This document shows, in pieces, positions 1 through 5,306 of a stretch of 5,752 nucleotides of DNA. Position numbers and translations under genes: made by a program. Each line of letters starts with the position of its first letter. The first letter of the stretch is position 1. Source of the stretch: JAFGIT01 sp016929465 [NCBI: Candidatus Coatesbacteria bacterium] (GTDB taxonomy: Bacteria > B130-G9); contig JAFGIT010000381.1 of the NCBI GenBank assembly GCA_016929465.1, forward strand, positions 1 through 5,752. The letters run 5' to 3'. The notes beneath the pieces were generated by a model. It searched no databases. It saw only the letters and a program-made list of their open reading frames with translations, and was not told where the DNA came from.

Positions 1-16
1 GCTCTTCGCTATTCAT
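1..16 (-). CDS. Start of a third leftward gene, cut by the window edge
   Basis: Only five codons are visible (MNSEE), so no function can be given. The call rests on the start region: on the minus strand an ATG at 16-14 is preceded, seven bases upstream, by a very strong ribosome binding site (GGGGAGGT). The ATG lies 48 bp past the stop of the upstream SUMF1-domain gene, in the same direction, with no terminator-like hairpin between them. It is therefore probably the next gene of the same operon. A chance ATG after a purine-rich stretch remains possible. Confidence 0.5.
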
Positions 17-23
17 GCTGAGC

Positions 24-31
24 ACCTCCCC
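24..31 (-). promoter_or_regulatory. Strong ribosome binding site for the edge gene
   Basis: Read on the minus strand this is GGGGAGGT, containing GGAGG, a near-perfect complement to the 3' end of 16S rRNA, and sits seven bases before the ATG at 16. It is the strongest such site in the window and is the main reason for calling a gene at the left edge. Confidence 0.5.
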
Positions 32-64
32 TCATGCTCGATAGCAGCAATAACTGACGCACCG

Positions 65-1045
65 CTACTCCTCCCGCACGACGCGGAAGCCGACCGAACC
101 CGCTGGGTGAAGTATTGTCCTACGACTGGCTGGCCTGCATGATTCCGCACCGCTTAAGTATGACCCGCCCCTGATCACTCTACAGACCTCCATTCCTGTT
201 TTCCCTTTGGTCGGAGCATCAAGAACTGGCGTCGCAGTATGATAGTCACCCTCACAAGAGCCGATACAATACTCCCACACATTGCCACACATATCATAGA
301 GGCCCCATGGGTTTGGTTTCTTAAGACCAACTCGTTTGGGGGATCTCATTTGGGGCAGTCTCTTTCCGTGCCGATTAGTCCTGATCTTTGAATCGAAACT
401 ATTCTCCTTATGCCAGCAGTGAATGCCCACTATTGAAGGTTCGTCATCAACGCCCCAATAGAATCGAGTCTTCGTTCCTGCGCGACATGCATATTCCCAC
501 TCGGCTTCTGTAGGCAATCGAAAGGTGCCGGTGCCCTTCGCGGACAGTTTGTCGCAAAAGACCATGGCCTGGTCCCAGCTGACCATTTCGATTGGGTTAG
601 TAGGGTCCTTGTTTACGGTGTGAGTCTTGAGCCCAGTTACTCGCTCGAATTCCCCCAATGTTAGCTCTTGCTTGCCCATCCAGAAGCCCCTTGAGATTCG
701 GACCGATACCTTTGGCCCTTCTAGCAAGATTCTGTCCCTCTCAATTTTGCAGTCATGGGAGCTGTCAAGCGTGGCGCTAATCGCCGCAATTGCCCACTCT
801 CGCTCTTTGCTAGAGGCACCCATCCTGAATTTCCCAGGCGGTATCCAGACAAATTCCATCCCATCGAAAATCCTGACTTCGCCTGGCCTCAGCTGTGCTG
901 ATCCCCCTCCGGTTGAAGAGAGATCTTGATGCGAATTGAGACAACCAACTGCCGCAAAAACAAGAGCGAACACTGGTGTCCACCTGAGCGTGATCGCGAC
1001 GGCATTTCGATGATGCGTTTGAGCGGTCAAGTTATATCGGGTCAC
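65..1045 (-). CDS. SUMF1/FGE-fold lipoprotein, downstream copy of a tandem pair
   Basis: This 326-residue protein has the SUMF1 (formylglycine-generating-enzyme sulfatase) domain, a C-type-lectin-like fold. The N-terminus has a hydrophobic stretch ending in a lipobox-like AVGC (Cys35), suggesting a lipid-anchored exported protein. The domain begins near residue 56 (VRIFDGMEFVWIPPGKF). Family motifs follow: NPIEMVSWDQA (150-160), RLPTEAEWEYACRAGT (176-191), NPWGLYDMCGNVWEYC (245-260), RGGSY (292-296) and GFRVV (319-323). True FGEs carry C-x4-C just after GGSY/W. Here the first position is Ser298 and only the second, Cys303, is kept, so sulfatase activation is unlikely; a binding or structural role is inferred. 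The start is a GTG whose GTGA overlaps the upstream stop. A purine-rich GAGAGGA abuts it, too close for ordinary initiation, which fits coupled reinitiation. A TTG five codons in is an alternative start. Confidence 0.88.
   Translation of the reverse strand: MTRYNLTAQTHHRNAVAITLRWTPVFALVFAAVGCLNSHQDLSSTGGGSAQLRPGEVRIFDGMEFVWIPPGKFRMGASSKEREWAIAAISATLDSSHDCKIERDRILLEGPKVSVRISRGFWMGKQELTLGEFERVTGLKTHTVNKDPTNPIEMVSWDQAMVFCDKLSAKGTGTFRLPTEAEWEYACRAGTKTRFYWGVDDEPSIVGIHCWHKENSFDSKIRTNRHGKRLPQMRSPKRVGLKKPNPWGLYDMCGNVWEYCIGSCEGDYHTATPVLDAPTKGKTGMEVCRVIRGGSYLSGAESCRPASRRTILHPAGSVGFRVVREE
489..514. repeat. Direct repeat shared by the SUMF1 paralogues, copy 1
   Basis: This block matches 1520-1545 at 25 of 26 positions, beginning GCATATTCCCACTCGGCTTC, about 1,031 bp away. 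It encodes the conserved LPTEAEWEYA segment on the minus strand. Elsewhere the paralogues differ clearly at nucleotide level, for example in the codons for their identical C-terminal octapeptide. The block could reflect selection on the motif, shared codon preference or local gene conversion. Confidence 0.75.
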
Positions 1046-2046
1046 TCCTCTCTCACAACTCTGAAGCCGGTACCGTTATGGACAATCCCGCACATGCGCT
1101 GCCGCGTGGCGCTTCTACAGCGGTACCAGCAATGCCCATACGATCCTCCTCGAGCAACGTGGCACGGCTCCTTCCAGTTTTGTTCGAGGGGAAATTGTCG
1201 CGCTGGACCCCGCGGATCGATCGTTGGGCTGAAGGTGTAATAGTCTTCATTGAACGTATCCAAGCACATCTCCGTGGCATTGCCGATCATGTCATAGAGC
1301 CCCCACGCATTCGGCTTCTTGAGGCCTACCGGCTTGAACCATACTCCATTGGGAGTGAAGACATCGATGATGTTATCTCTTCGCAGTCTCTCATCTCTTG
1401 CCAGCTGCTCTTCGTCACGCACCTCGTAACTATTGCGAGCGTACCAGCAATACTCGCCCATTACGGGAAGATTGGGATCATTTCCCCAATAGAAGGGCGT
1501 TGTAGTCCCTGCTCTACAGGCATATTCCCACTCGGCTTCAGTAGGAAGGCGATATACTCCGCCGCCTTGAGCAGAGAGCGCATCGCAGAATGAAACGGCA
1601 TGATCCCACGATATGTCCACGATCGGCCTGTTTGGATCTCTGTAATCGGTGTAAATAAGCTTCCAGTCCTCAGCATATTCCGTCCAAGGCAGGAAGCCCG
1701 ATATGCGTTCAAATTGAGCCTGGGTGACCTCGTATCTGCCCATCCAGAATCCCCTGGAGATCTTGACAAGATGGGGGGGGCCTTCGCACTCAACGCGTGG
1801 ATACGGATTATGATAATACTTGTCCATGAAGGTTCGGACCCACTTAATCTCCCAGTCTGCTGCACCCATAATGAACTCCCCCGGCGGGATCCACACGAAC
1901 TCGATTCCGTCGAAGACTCGCACCTCGCCGGGCTTGTGCTCGGAGCTCGGCTCCTTCGTTGACGGGAGAGCCGCTGCTCGCTCGCCGGCACCCAATGCCA
2001 GCATCAGGCAGGCGAGGATGATTGATAGCGCTGTGGTTGCTTTCAT
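1042..2046 (-). CDS. Secreted SUMF1/FGE-fold protein, upstream copy of a tandem pair
   Basis: This is a 334-residue SUMF1-domain protein with a type I-like signal peptide (hydrophobic core SIILACLMLALGA, likely cleaved near RAAA-LP). I chose the ATG at 2046 because it starts directly at the signal peptide and has a modest GGGAAG upstream. An in-frame ATG 132 bp earlier adds 44 residues that would bury the signal and run into repeats. Family motifs: VRVFDGIEFVWIPPGEFIMG (42-61), RPIVDISWDHA (140-150), RLPTEAEWEYACRAGT (166-181), NAWGLYDMIGNATEMC (246-261), RGGSY (299-303) and GFRVV (327-331). After GGSY the cysteines are Cys306 and Cys310 (C-x3-C), not the C-x4-C of catalytic FGEs. The protein ends in the same GFRVVREE as its neighbour, pointing to an old tandem duplication. 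It is probably the first gene of a leftward operon, overlapping the next gene by 4 bp. Confidence 0.88.
   Translation of the reverse strand: MKATTALSIILACLMLALGAGERAAALPSTKEPSSEHKPGEVRVFDGIEFVWIPPGEFIMGAADWEIKWVRTFMDKYYHNPYPRVECEGPPHLVKISRGFWMGRYEVTQAQFERISGFLPWTEYAEDWKLIYTDYRDPNRPIVDISWDHAVSFCDALSAQGGGVYRLPTEAEWEYACRAGTTTPFYWGNDPNLPVMGEYCWYARNSYEVRDEEQLARDERLRRDNIIDVFTPNGVWFKPVGLKKPNAWGLYDMIGNATEMCLDTFNEDYYTFSPTIDPRGPARQFPLEQNWKEPCHVARGGSYGHCWYRCRSATRQRMCGIVHNGTGFRVVREE
1520..1545. repeat. Direct repeat shared by the SUMF1 paralogues, copy 2
   Basis: Partner of the block at 489-514, with one mismatch in 26 bp. It lies at the equivalent LPTEAEWEYA position of the upstream paralogue. Confidence 0.75.
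1773..1780 (-). repeat. Eight-base homopolymer inside a SUMF1 gene
   Basis: The plus strand has eight consecutive G, read as eight C on the coding strand, spanning the Gly-Pro-Pro codons (residues 89-91) before HLVKISRGFWMG. The paralogue has no such run at the equivalent site. Runs this long can slip in replication and in sequencing. The frame is intact here. Confidence 0.9.
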
Positions 2047-2143
2047 GGGCTTCCCAGATTCTTCGCGGCCATTGCCTTTGACTGTGAGTATCTCACGAAT
2101 GTATCCCCAGTCCCATTCCGTCTGGTTTCTGGCTATTTCAAGA

Positions 2144-2171
2144 TATATATCATATTCAATGGGGAGTTCAA
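2144..2171 (-). promoter_or_regulatory. Candidate promoter of the SUMF1 operon
   Basis: On the minus strand TTGAAC (plus 2171-2166) is followed after 16 bp by TATATA (2149-2144), inside a clearly AT-rich patch. This would give a leader of about 90 bases before the ATG at 2046. The -35 box lies in the first unit of the heptamer array, so the repeat may have supplied part of the promoter. The match is moderate and AT-rich sequence gives many such hits. Confidence 0.3.
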
Positions 2172-2200
2172 GGTTCAAAGTTCAAGGTTCAAGGTTGAAT
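2166..2200. repeat. Tandem heptanucleotide array, five units
   Basis: Five contiguous 7-bp units: GTTCAAG, GTTCAAA, GTTCAAG, GTTCAAG, GTTGAAT. The last is degenerate. Seven is not a multiple of three, so the array does not encode a regular peptide repeat. It lies about 120 bp upstream of the chosen start of the leftward SUMF1 gene. Confidence 0.9.
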
Positions 2201-2229
2201 GGCAATCGCCAAGCACAACTGAGCGAGCC

Positions 2230-2306
2230 AATCCGAAATCCGAAATTCAGCCGCCGTAGCCCTTCGGGCCACTATGGCGAAGGAGGCTCCGAAATCCGCA
2301 ATTGGC
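2230..2306. repeat. AATCCGA heptamers flanking a GC-rich hairpin segment
   Basis: Two exact AATCCGA units (2230-2243) followed by AATTCAG stand on the left. AATCCGC followed by AATTGGC (2293-2306) stands on the right. Between them is a GC-rich segment with an inverted repeat. The layout looks like one composite repetitive element, or a GC-rich insert that split a heptamer array. Confidence 0.7.
2254..2277. other. Potential hairpin between the heptamers
   Basis: CCGTAG (2254-2259) can pair with CTATGG (2272-2277), including one G-T wobble. CCC/GGG (2260-2262 with 2266-2268) closes a TTC loop and leaves CCA as a bulge. GCCC-TTC-GGGC is an alternative core. No T-run follows on either strand, so it is not a good intrinsic terminator. 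Confidence 0.5.
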
Positions 2307-2329
2307 GCGGTGCCGGGTCACCGCCAGCC

Positions 2330-2356
2330 AAAGCGGCAAGAGCTCGCACGCACTCC
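2330..2356. repeat. AAAGCGGC...CGCACTCC element, copy 1
   Basis: A 27-bp stretch starting AAAGCGGC and ending CGCACTCC with an 11-bp middle. A second stretch with the same two ends lies at 2468-2493. Shared outer octamers with a variable middle suggest two divergent members of one short repeat family. Confidence 0.6.
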
Positions 2357-2390
2357 TTATGGCCTGGCACAAATATCGGTGACCTATTCT

Positions 2391-2420
2391 TATTCGCGTT
2401 AATTCGTGCTTATTCGTGGC
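2391..2420. repeat. Three-copy decamer repeat (ATTCGYG)
   Basis: Three consecutive 10-bp units share ATTCG-Y-G at the same phase: TATTCGCGTT, AATTCGTGCT, TATTCGTGGC. The period differs from the 7-bp arrays nearby, so this is a distinct repeat. Confidence 0.75.
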
Positions 2421-2467
2421 TAAAATCTCTGATCGACACCCTCCGTCGCGTCAAGCCGCGACGAGTG

Positions 2468-2493
2468 AAAGCGGCGTCAAGCCACCGCACTCC
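2468..2493. repeat. AAAGCGGC...CGCACTCC element, copy 2
   Basis: The 26-bp partner of 2330-2356, with the same outer octamers and a 10-bp middle. It also contains GCGTCAAGCC (2474-2483), which occurs identically at 2448-2457, 26 bp upstream. The ends GCGG (2471-2474) and CCGC (2485-2488) form a short inverted repeat. Confidence 0.65.
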
Positions 2494-2534
2494 AGAGCTG
2501 CAACGCTCCGATACTAACTGGGAGCATTCCATCA

Positions 2535-2563
2535 TTGATAAACCGCATCGATGTCGATAGAAT
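2535..2563 (+). promoter_or_regulatory. Candidate sigma-70 promoter for the surface protein gene
   Basis: TTGATA (2535-2540) is followed after exactly 17 bp by TAGAAT (2558-2563). Each box matches the consensus at five of six positions. Transcription would start near 2570, giving a leader of about 57 bases before the ATG at 2627. Position and spacing make this the best promoter candidate in the window, though the host's sigma-factor preference is unknown. Confidence 0.5.
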
Positions 2564-2626
2564 CTCTCCGTTTGATTTGCTCTGAATGGACATGACAGAT
2601 TGGCTTGTATCCGGAGATAAGAAAGA

Positions 2627-4771
2627 ATGAAACAGAAAATCATCCTGGCGGTATTCTTGGTTTTCGCCTGCGGCTCTATCGGCTTCTGCCAGGGCTGGGG
2701 CTCTTATACGACGACTAACAGCGACATTCTCAGCGACCACGTCTCTGCGGTCGCGGTCGATGTCTATGACCGCATCTACCTGGGCACGACGAATTCCGGC
2801 CTCTCGTTCATGCAGGCCTACGTTTGGACCAACTTCACCACTTCCGATTCGAATCTCATCAGCAACCGCATCAAGGCCCTGGCATGCGACTCCAATGAAC
2901 GGGTCTTCATCGGGACCGATGTTGGGCTGTCGATGCTCGATGATTCGGGCTGGCAGACCTACACCGAAAGCAATTCCGACCTTACCGACAATTGGATCGA
3001 GGCGATCGTCGTCGATTCCTACGACATAGCCTGGATCGGGACACATTCGGGCGGCCTTTGCTCGTTCGACGGGACCAGCTGGGAGACCTTCACCGTCTCG
3101 AATAGCGGCATCTCGTCGAACAGGATTGGCTCCCTGGCTGTCGATGGTGAGGGGAATATCTGGGTCGGCACGCAGGATGCGGGCATCTCCGTCAAATCCG
3201 GTGACGACTGGACCACATACGACTCCGAGAATTCGCTTCTCATGTCGGACAACATCAACGCAATAGGACCATGTCCATCCGGCGACCTCTGGGTCGGCAC
3301 CTCCAACGGACTCTGCGTCTTCAGAGACGGCGTGTGGAAGGACGAGACTTCGCTCCTGTTCGACGCTGACGTTCGCGCCGTGCTCGTGGATGACTTCGGC
3401 TTCAGGTGGTTCGGGCTCAGGACCGGCATCGTCAGGTTCGATGGCGATTCGCCGGTCGACTATAACAGCCAACTCTCCAATCCGTACATAACATCGGTTG
3501 CACAGGGCATTCGTTCGGTCTACTTCGGCTCTCGCGACGACGGTCTTCTTTATTTCGGCTATGGGGTGAACCTGCCGCCTTTGATGCCGGATGCTCCGAG
3601 CGGCCCGGCGGTTGGGGAGACCGATATCGCGCTCGAGTTCAATTCGCAATCGACCGATCCCGAGGGCAGCCAATTGCAGTATCAGTTCGATTGGGACGAC
3701 GGCTCTCGCTCCGCATGGGGCTCCGCCACTCAATCGCACGCGTTCACCAGCCTTGGCAACTACTCGGTCATGGTCCGGGCGAGGGACGCTGCTCTCAACG
3801 TCTCCGCATTCAGCAAGGCGCATCTCGTCACCATCGCAACCGGCAACCGCCCCCCGCAGGCACCGACGACCCCGAATGGCCCCGAATTGGCTTATATTGG
3901 CCAGACGACGCAATTCTCGACCTCCAGCTATGATCCCGATGGCGACGACATGGAGTTCATGTTCGACTGGGGCGATGGCGGCCAGAGCGACTATGGCGCA
4001 TCAAGTCGCACCCATGTCTATAATGCAGAGGGAGCATACAGCGTTAAGGCCAAGGCAAGGGACGATAGGGGCAAGGTATCGGCCTGGTCCGCACCAGCCT
4101 CAATCACCGTCCAGAGGCCCAATTCAGCCCCATCACGTCCGACCGATCCATCTGGTCCTTCTTCGGGCGTCATCGATACCCAATACACCTTCATGACCAG
4201 CTCGCAGGACCCCGAGGGTGACGACATCTATTACCTCTTCGATTGGGGCGACGGGACCGATAGCGGTTGGGGGCCATCGTCTGCATCTCACGCTTTCAAG
4301 CGCATCGGAACCTACGAGATCTGTGTCCTGGCAGAGGATGAATACGGGGCGCAATCGAACTGGTCCGGCTTCCACAGTATCGAGATAGGCGGGACTCCGA
4401 AGCCAATCATCGAGCTCGGCTCAGTGAAGAGCACCTACTACCTCGGAGACACGATTAGGCTCTATGGCACCTTGATAAACGACCTAGAGGAGATGGCAGT
4501 CGATGTCTATATAGCCGCCGTTCTGCCTGGTACTACCGATCTCCTCTTCTACCCCACGTTCGGGACCACGCCCACGCCGATCAATTTGACTTTGGCGGCC
4601 CACAGCGAGTTCGGGCCCTTCTACTTCTTCGAATTCCCGATCGAGTCGCATCTTCCTATCGGTGAGTATATCTTCTACGGGGCGATAGTATCGCCGGGGA
4701 CGCAATACGAGTTCTTATCAGAGCTCGAGATGCTGACGTTTGACTATGCTGGGGATGGGAAAGCATATTAG
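2627..4771 (+). CDS. Secreted seven-bladed propeller and triple PKD-domain protein
   Basis: This 714-residue protein has a signal peptide (hydrophobic residues 5-20, probable cleavage at GFC-QG). Seven repeats of about 40 residues follow (about 24-313), each with a leading W-x-x-[FY]/T segment, NS, an AxAVD-like strand and IWVGT/G[LI]. They resemble the Reg_prop sensor repeats of two-component proteins and should form one beta-propeller. Three PKD-like repeats of about 91 residues follow (about 316-404, 408-496, 498-587), marked by DP[DE]G[DS], FDW[GD]DG, SHAF/THVY and a closing strand. The tail (592-707) is beta-rich and unrecognised. No kinase, DNA-binding domain or transmembrane anchor is present, so it is probably an extracytoplasmic binding or adhesion protein rather than a signalling receptor. 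GGAG lies ten bases before the ATG. Cys15 after VFA is a weak lipobox alternative. Confidence 0.9.
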   Translation: MKQKIILAVFLVFACGSIGFCQGWGSYTTTNSDILSDHVSAVAVDVYDRIYLGTTNSGLSFMQAYVWTNFTTSDSNLISNRIKALACDSNERVFIGTDVGLSMLDDSGWQTYTESNSDLTDNWIEAIVVDSYDIAWIGTHSGGLCSFDGTSWETFTVSNSGISSNRIGSLAVDGEGNIWVGTQDAGISVKSGDDWTTYDSENSLLMSDNINAIGPCPSGDLWVGTSNGLCVFRDGVWKDETSLLFDADVRAVLVDDFGFRWFGLRTGIVRFDGDSPVDYNSQLSNPYITSVAQGIRSVYFGSRDDGLLYFGYGVNLPPLMPDAPSGPAVGETDIALEFNSQSTDPEGSQLQYQFDWDDGSRSAWGSATQSHAFTSLGNYSVMVRARDAALNVSAFSKAHLVTIATGNRPPQAPTTPNGPELAYIGQTTQFSTSSYDPDGDDMEFMFDWGDGGQSDYGASSRTHVYNAEGAYSVKAKARDDRGKVSAWSAPASITVQRPNSAPSRPTDPSGPSSGVIDTQYTFMTSSQDPEGDDIYYLFDWGDGTDSGWGPSSASHAFKRIGTYEICVLAEDEYGAQSNWSGFHSIEIGGTPKPIIELGSVKSTYYLGDTIRLYGTLINDLEEMAVDVYIAAVLPGTTDLLFYPTFGTTPTPINLTLAAHSEFGPFYFFEFPIESHLPIGEYIFYGAIVSPGTQYEFLSELEMLTFDYAGDGKAY
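4740..4769 (+). promoter_or_regulatory. Candidate promoter of the toxin-antitoxin operon
   Basis: TTGACT (4740-4745) is followed after 18 bp by CATATT (4764-4769). This lies within the last codons of the surface protein gene and about 30 bp before the antitoxin ATG. The -35 box is a five-of-six match, the -10 box only four of six. An own promoter would fit the usual autoregulation of such pairs, but read-through from the upstream gene is equally possible. Confidence 0.35.
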
Positions 4772-4800
4772 ACGGGTATGATGAGAGAGGAGCAATAAAC

Positions 4801-4983
4801 ATGACAGTCAAAGAGCAAGTTCTGGATGCGGTAAACGAACTTCCACCGGATGTCTCATTTGAAGACGTTATGGAACGCCTCTATCTCCTCTATAAAATAG
4901 AGCGAGGCATTGCACAAGCAGACGCCGGAGAAACTGTCTCGAATGAGGAAGCCAAGAAGCGAATGGCCAGATGGTTGACTTGA
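4801..4983 (+). CDS. Small antitoxin of a RelE/ParE-type pair
   Basis: A 60-residue protein directly upstream of a RelE/ParE-fold toxin and overlapping it by 13 bp, the usual antitoxin-first order. The first half (QVLDAVNELPPDVSFEDVME) is predicted helical. The second half, with ERGIAQADAGETVSNEEAKK and ending MARWL, resembles the toxin-wrapping C-terminus of antitoxins and includes the G-x-x-V-S-x-E-E pattern seen in many partners of ParE/RelE toxins. No ribbon-helix-helix or helix-turn-helix can be named with confidence, so its DNA-binding mode is open. AGGAG (4788-4792) sits eight bases before the ATG. Its codons look more AT-rich than those of the flanking large genes, consistent with recent arrival. 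Confidence 0.82.
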   Translation: MTVKEQVLDAVNELPPDVSFEDVMERLYLLYKIERGIAQADAGETVSNEEAKKRMARWLT

Positions 4984-5279
4984 TATGGACATCTCAAGCG
5001 CTGGATGACCTCGACTCAGTATGTCTTTATATTGCTAGAGATTCCCCTCATTATGCCAACGTGTTCGCTCGAAGGGCATTCGAAGTGGCGGATCGACTTC
5101 AGCGTTTTCCATTCTCTGGCAGGATCGTCCCCGAGACAGCCAACAGGTACATCAGGGAGTTGATCATAGGCAATTATAGGCTCATATATAGAGTAGGCGA
5201 TGAACTGGTTGAGATTCTGACAGTCCATCACGGCGCCAGAGAATTGGGGCCACTTCCAGGGAGTTCTCCTCATGAATAG
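4971..5279 (+). CDS. RelE/ParE superfamily toxin
   Basis: This 102-residue protein has typical RelE/ParE length and motif order: W-x3-A-x2-DL near the start (6-14), YIARDSP-x2-A (20-29), a helix to L43, P-x-SGRIVPE (47-55), IREL (61-64), NYRLIYR (68-74) and VEILTVHHGAREL (80-92). RelE members cut mRNA on the ribosome and ParE members poison gyrase. Sequence alone does not decide between them here. The central RE and YRLIYR with a terminal HGAR are common in members annotated as ParE-like. The ATG overlaps the antitoxin end by 13 bp and has only a weak AAGAAG upstream, implying translational coupling that keeps toxin below antitoxin. All expected motifs are present, so it appears intact. Confidence 0.88.
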   Translation: MVDLIWTSQALDDLDSVCLYIARDSPHYANVFARRAFEVADRLQRFPFSGRIVPETANRYIRELIIGNYRLIYRVGDELVEILTVHHGARELGPLPGSSPHE

Positions 5280-5306
5280 CTTGGGACCCCCCCATGGGAG
5301 CGCATC

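Larger units (their letters stand above)
2047..2626. other. Divergent intergenic region with repeat mosaic, no gene
   Basis: This 580-bp gap separates the leftward SUMF1 operon from the rightward propeller/PKD gene. I find no credible gene: open frames crossing it are antisense extensions or translations of short repeats, with no usable start site. Contents in order: a leader and candidate leftward promoter (2047-2171), GTTCAAG heptamers (2166-2200), AATCCGA heptamers around a hairpin (2230-2306), two related 26/27-bp elements (2330-2356 and 2468-2493), a decamer triplet (2391-2420) and a candidate rightward promoter (2535-2563). A relic of several inserted repeat sequences is the likeliest reading. 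Confidence 0.8.

Noticed and set aside
9-35. Short frame from the ATG at 35 (minus strand) as the start of the edge gene
   Set aside because: It reaches a TAG after eight codons (MRGGAQHE) and overlaps the ribosome binding site of the better ATG at 16.
65-2046. Active formylglycine-generating enzymes
   Set aside because: The catalytic C-x4-C after GGSY is absent from both proteins, and no sulfatase is in the window.
2047-2178. 44-residue N-terminal extension of the upstream SUMF1 gene
   Set aside because: The extension would bury a clear signal peptide starting at the ATG at 2046. It contains no motif, and its ATG lies beside the heptamer array without a good ribosome binding site.
2254-2277. 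Hairpin as a transcription terminator
   Set aside because: No run of T follows on either strand, and it lies between divergent genes where no transcript is expected to end.
2166-2493. CRISPR array
   Set aside because: Units are 7 or 10 bp and directly adjacent, or only two copies with variable cores. There are no spacers of even length and no cas gene in the window.
1820-2560. Plus-strand open frame across the SUMF1 gene and the intergenic region
   Set aside because: The first part is antisense to the SUMF1 gene. The rest is a translation of the short repeats, such as the EIRN/IRNP peptides from AATCCGA units, so it is not a protein gene.
2477-3913. Long minus-strand open frame (478 codons) opposite the propeller/PKD gene
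   Set aside because: It is antisense to a gene with clear signal peptide, seven propeller blades and PKD repeats. Its translation is rich in Arg, Asp and Val with no recognisable domain, and its end runs into the intergenic repeats.
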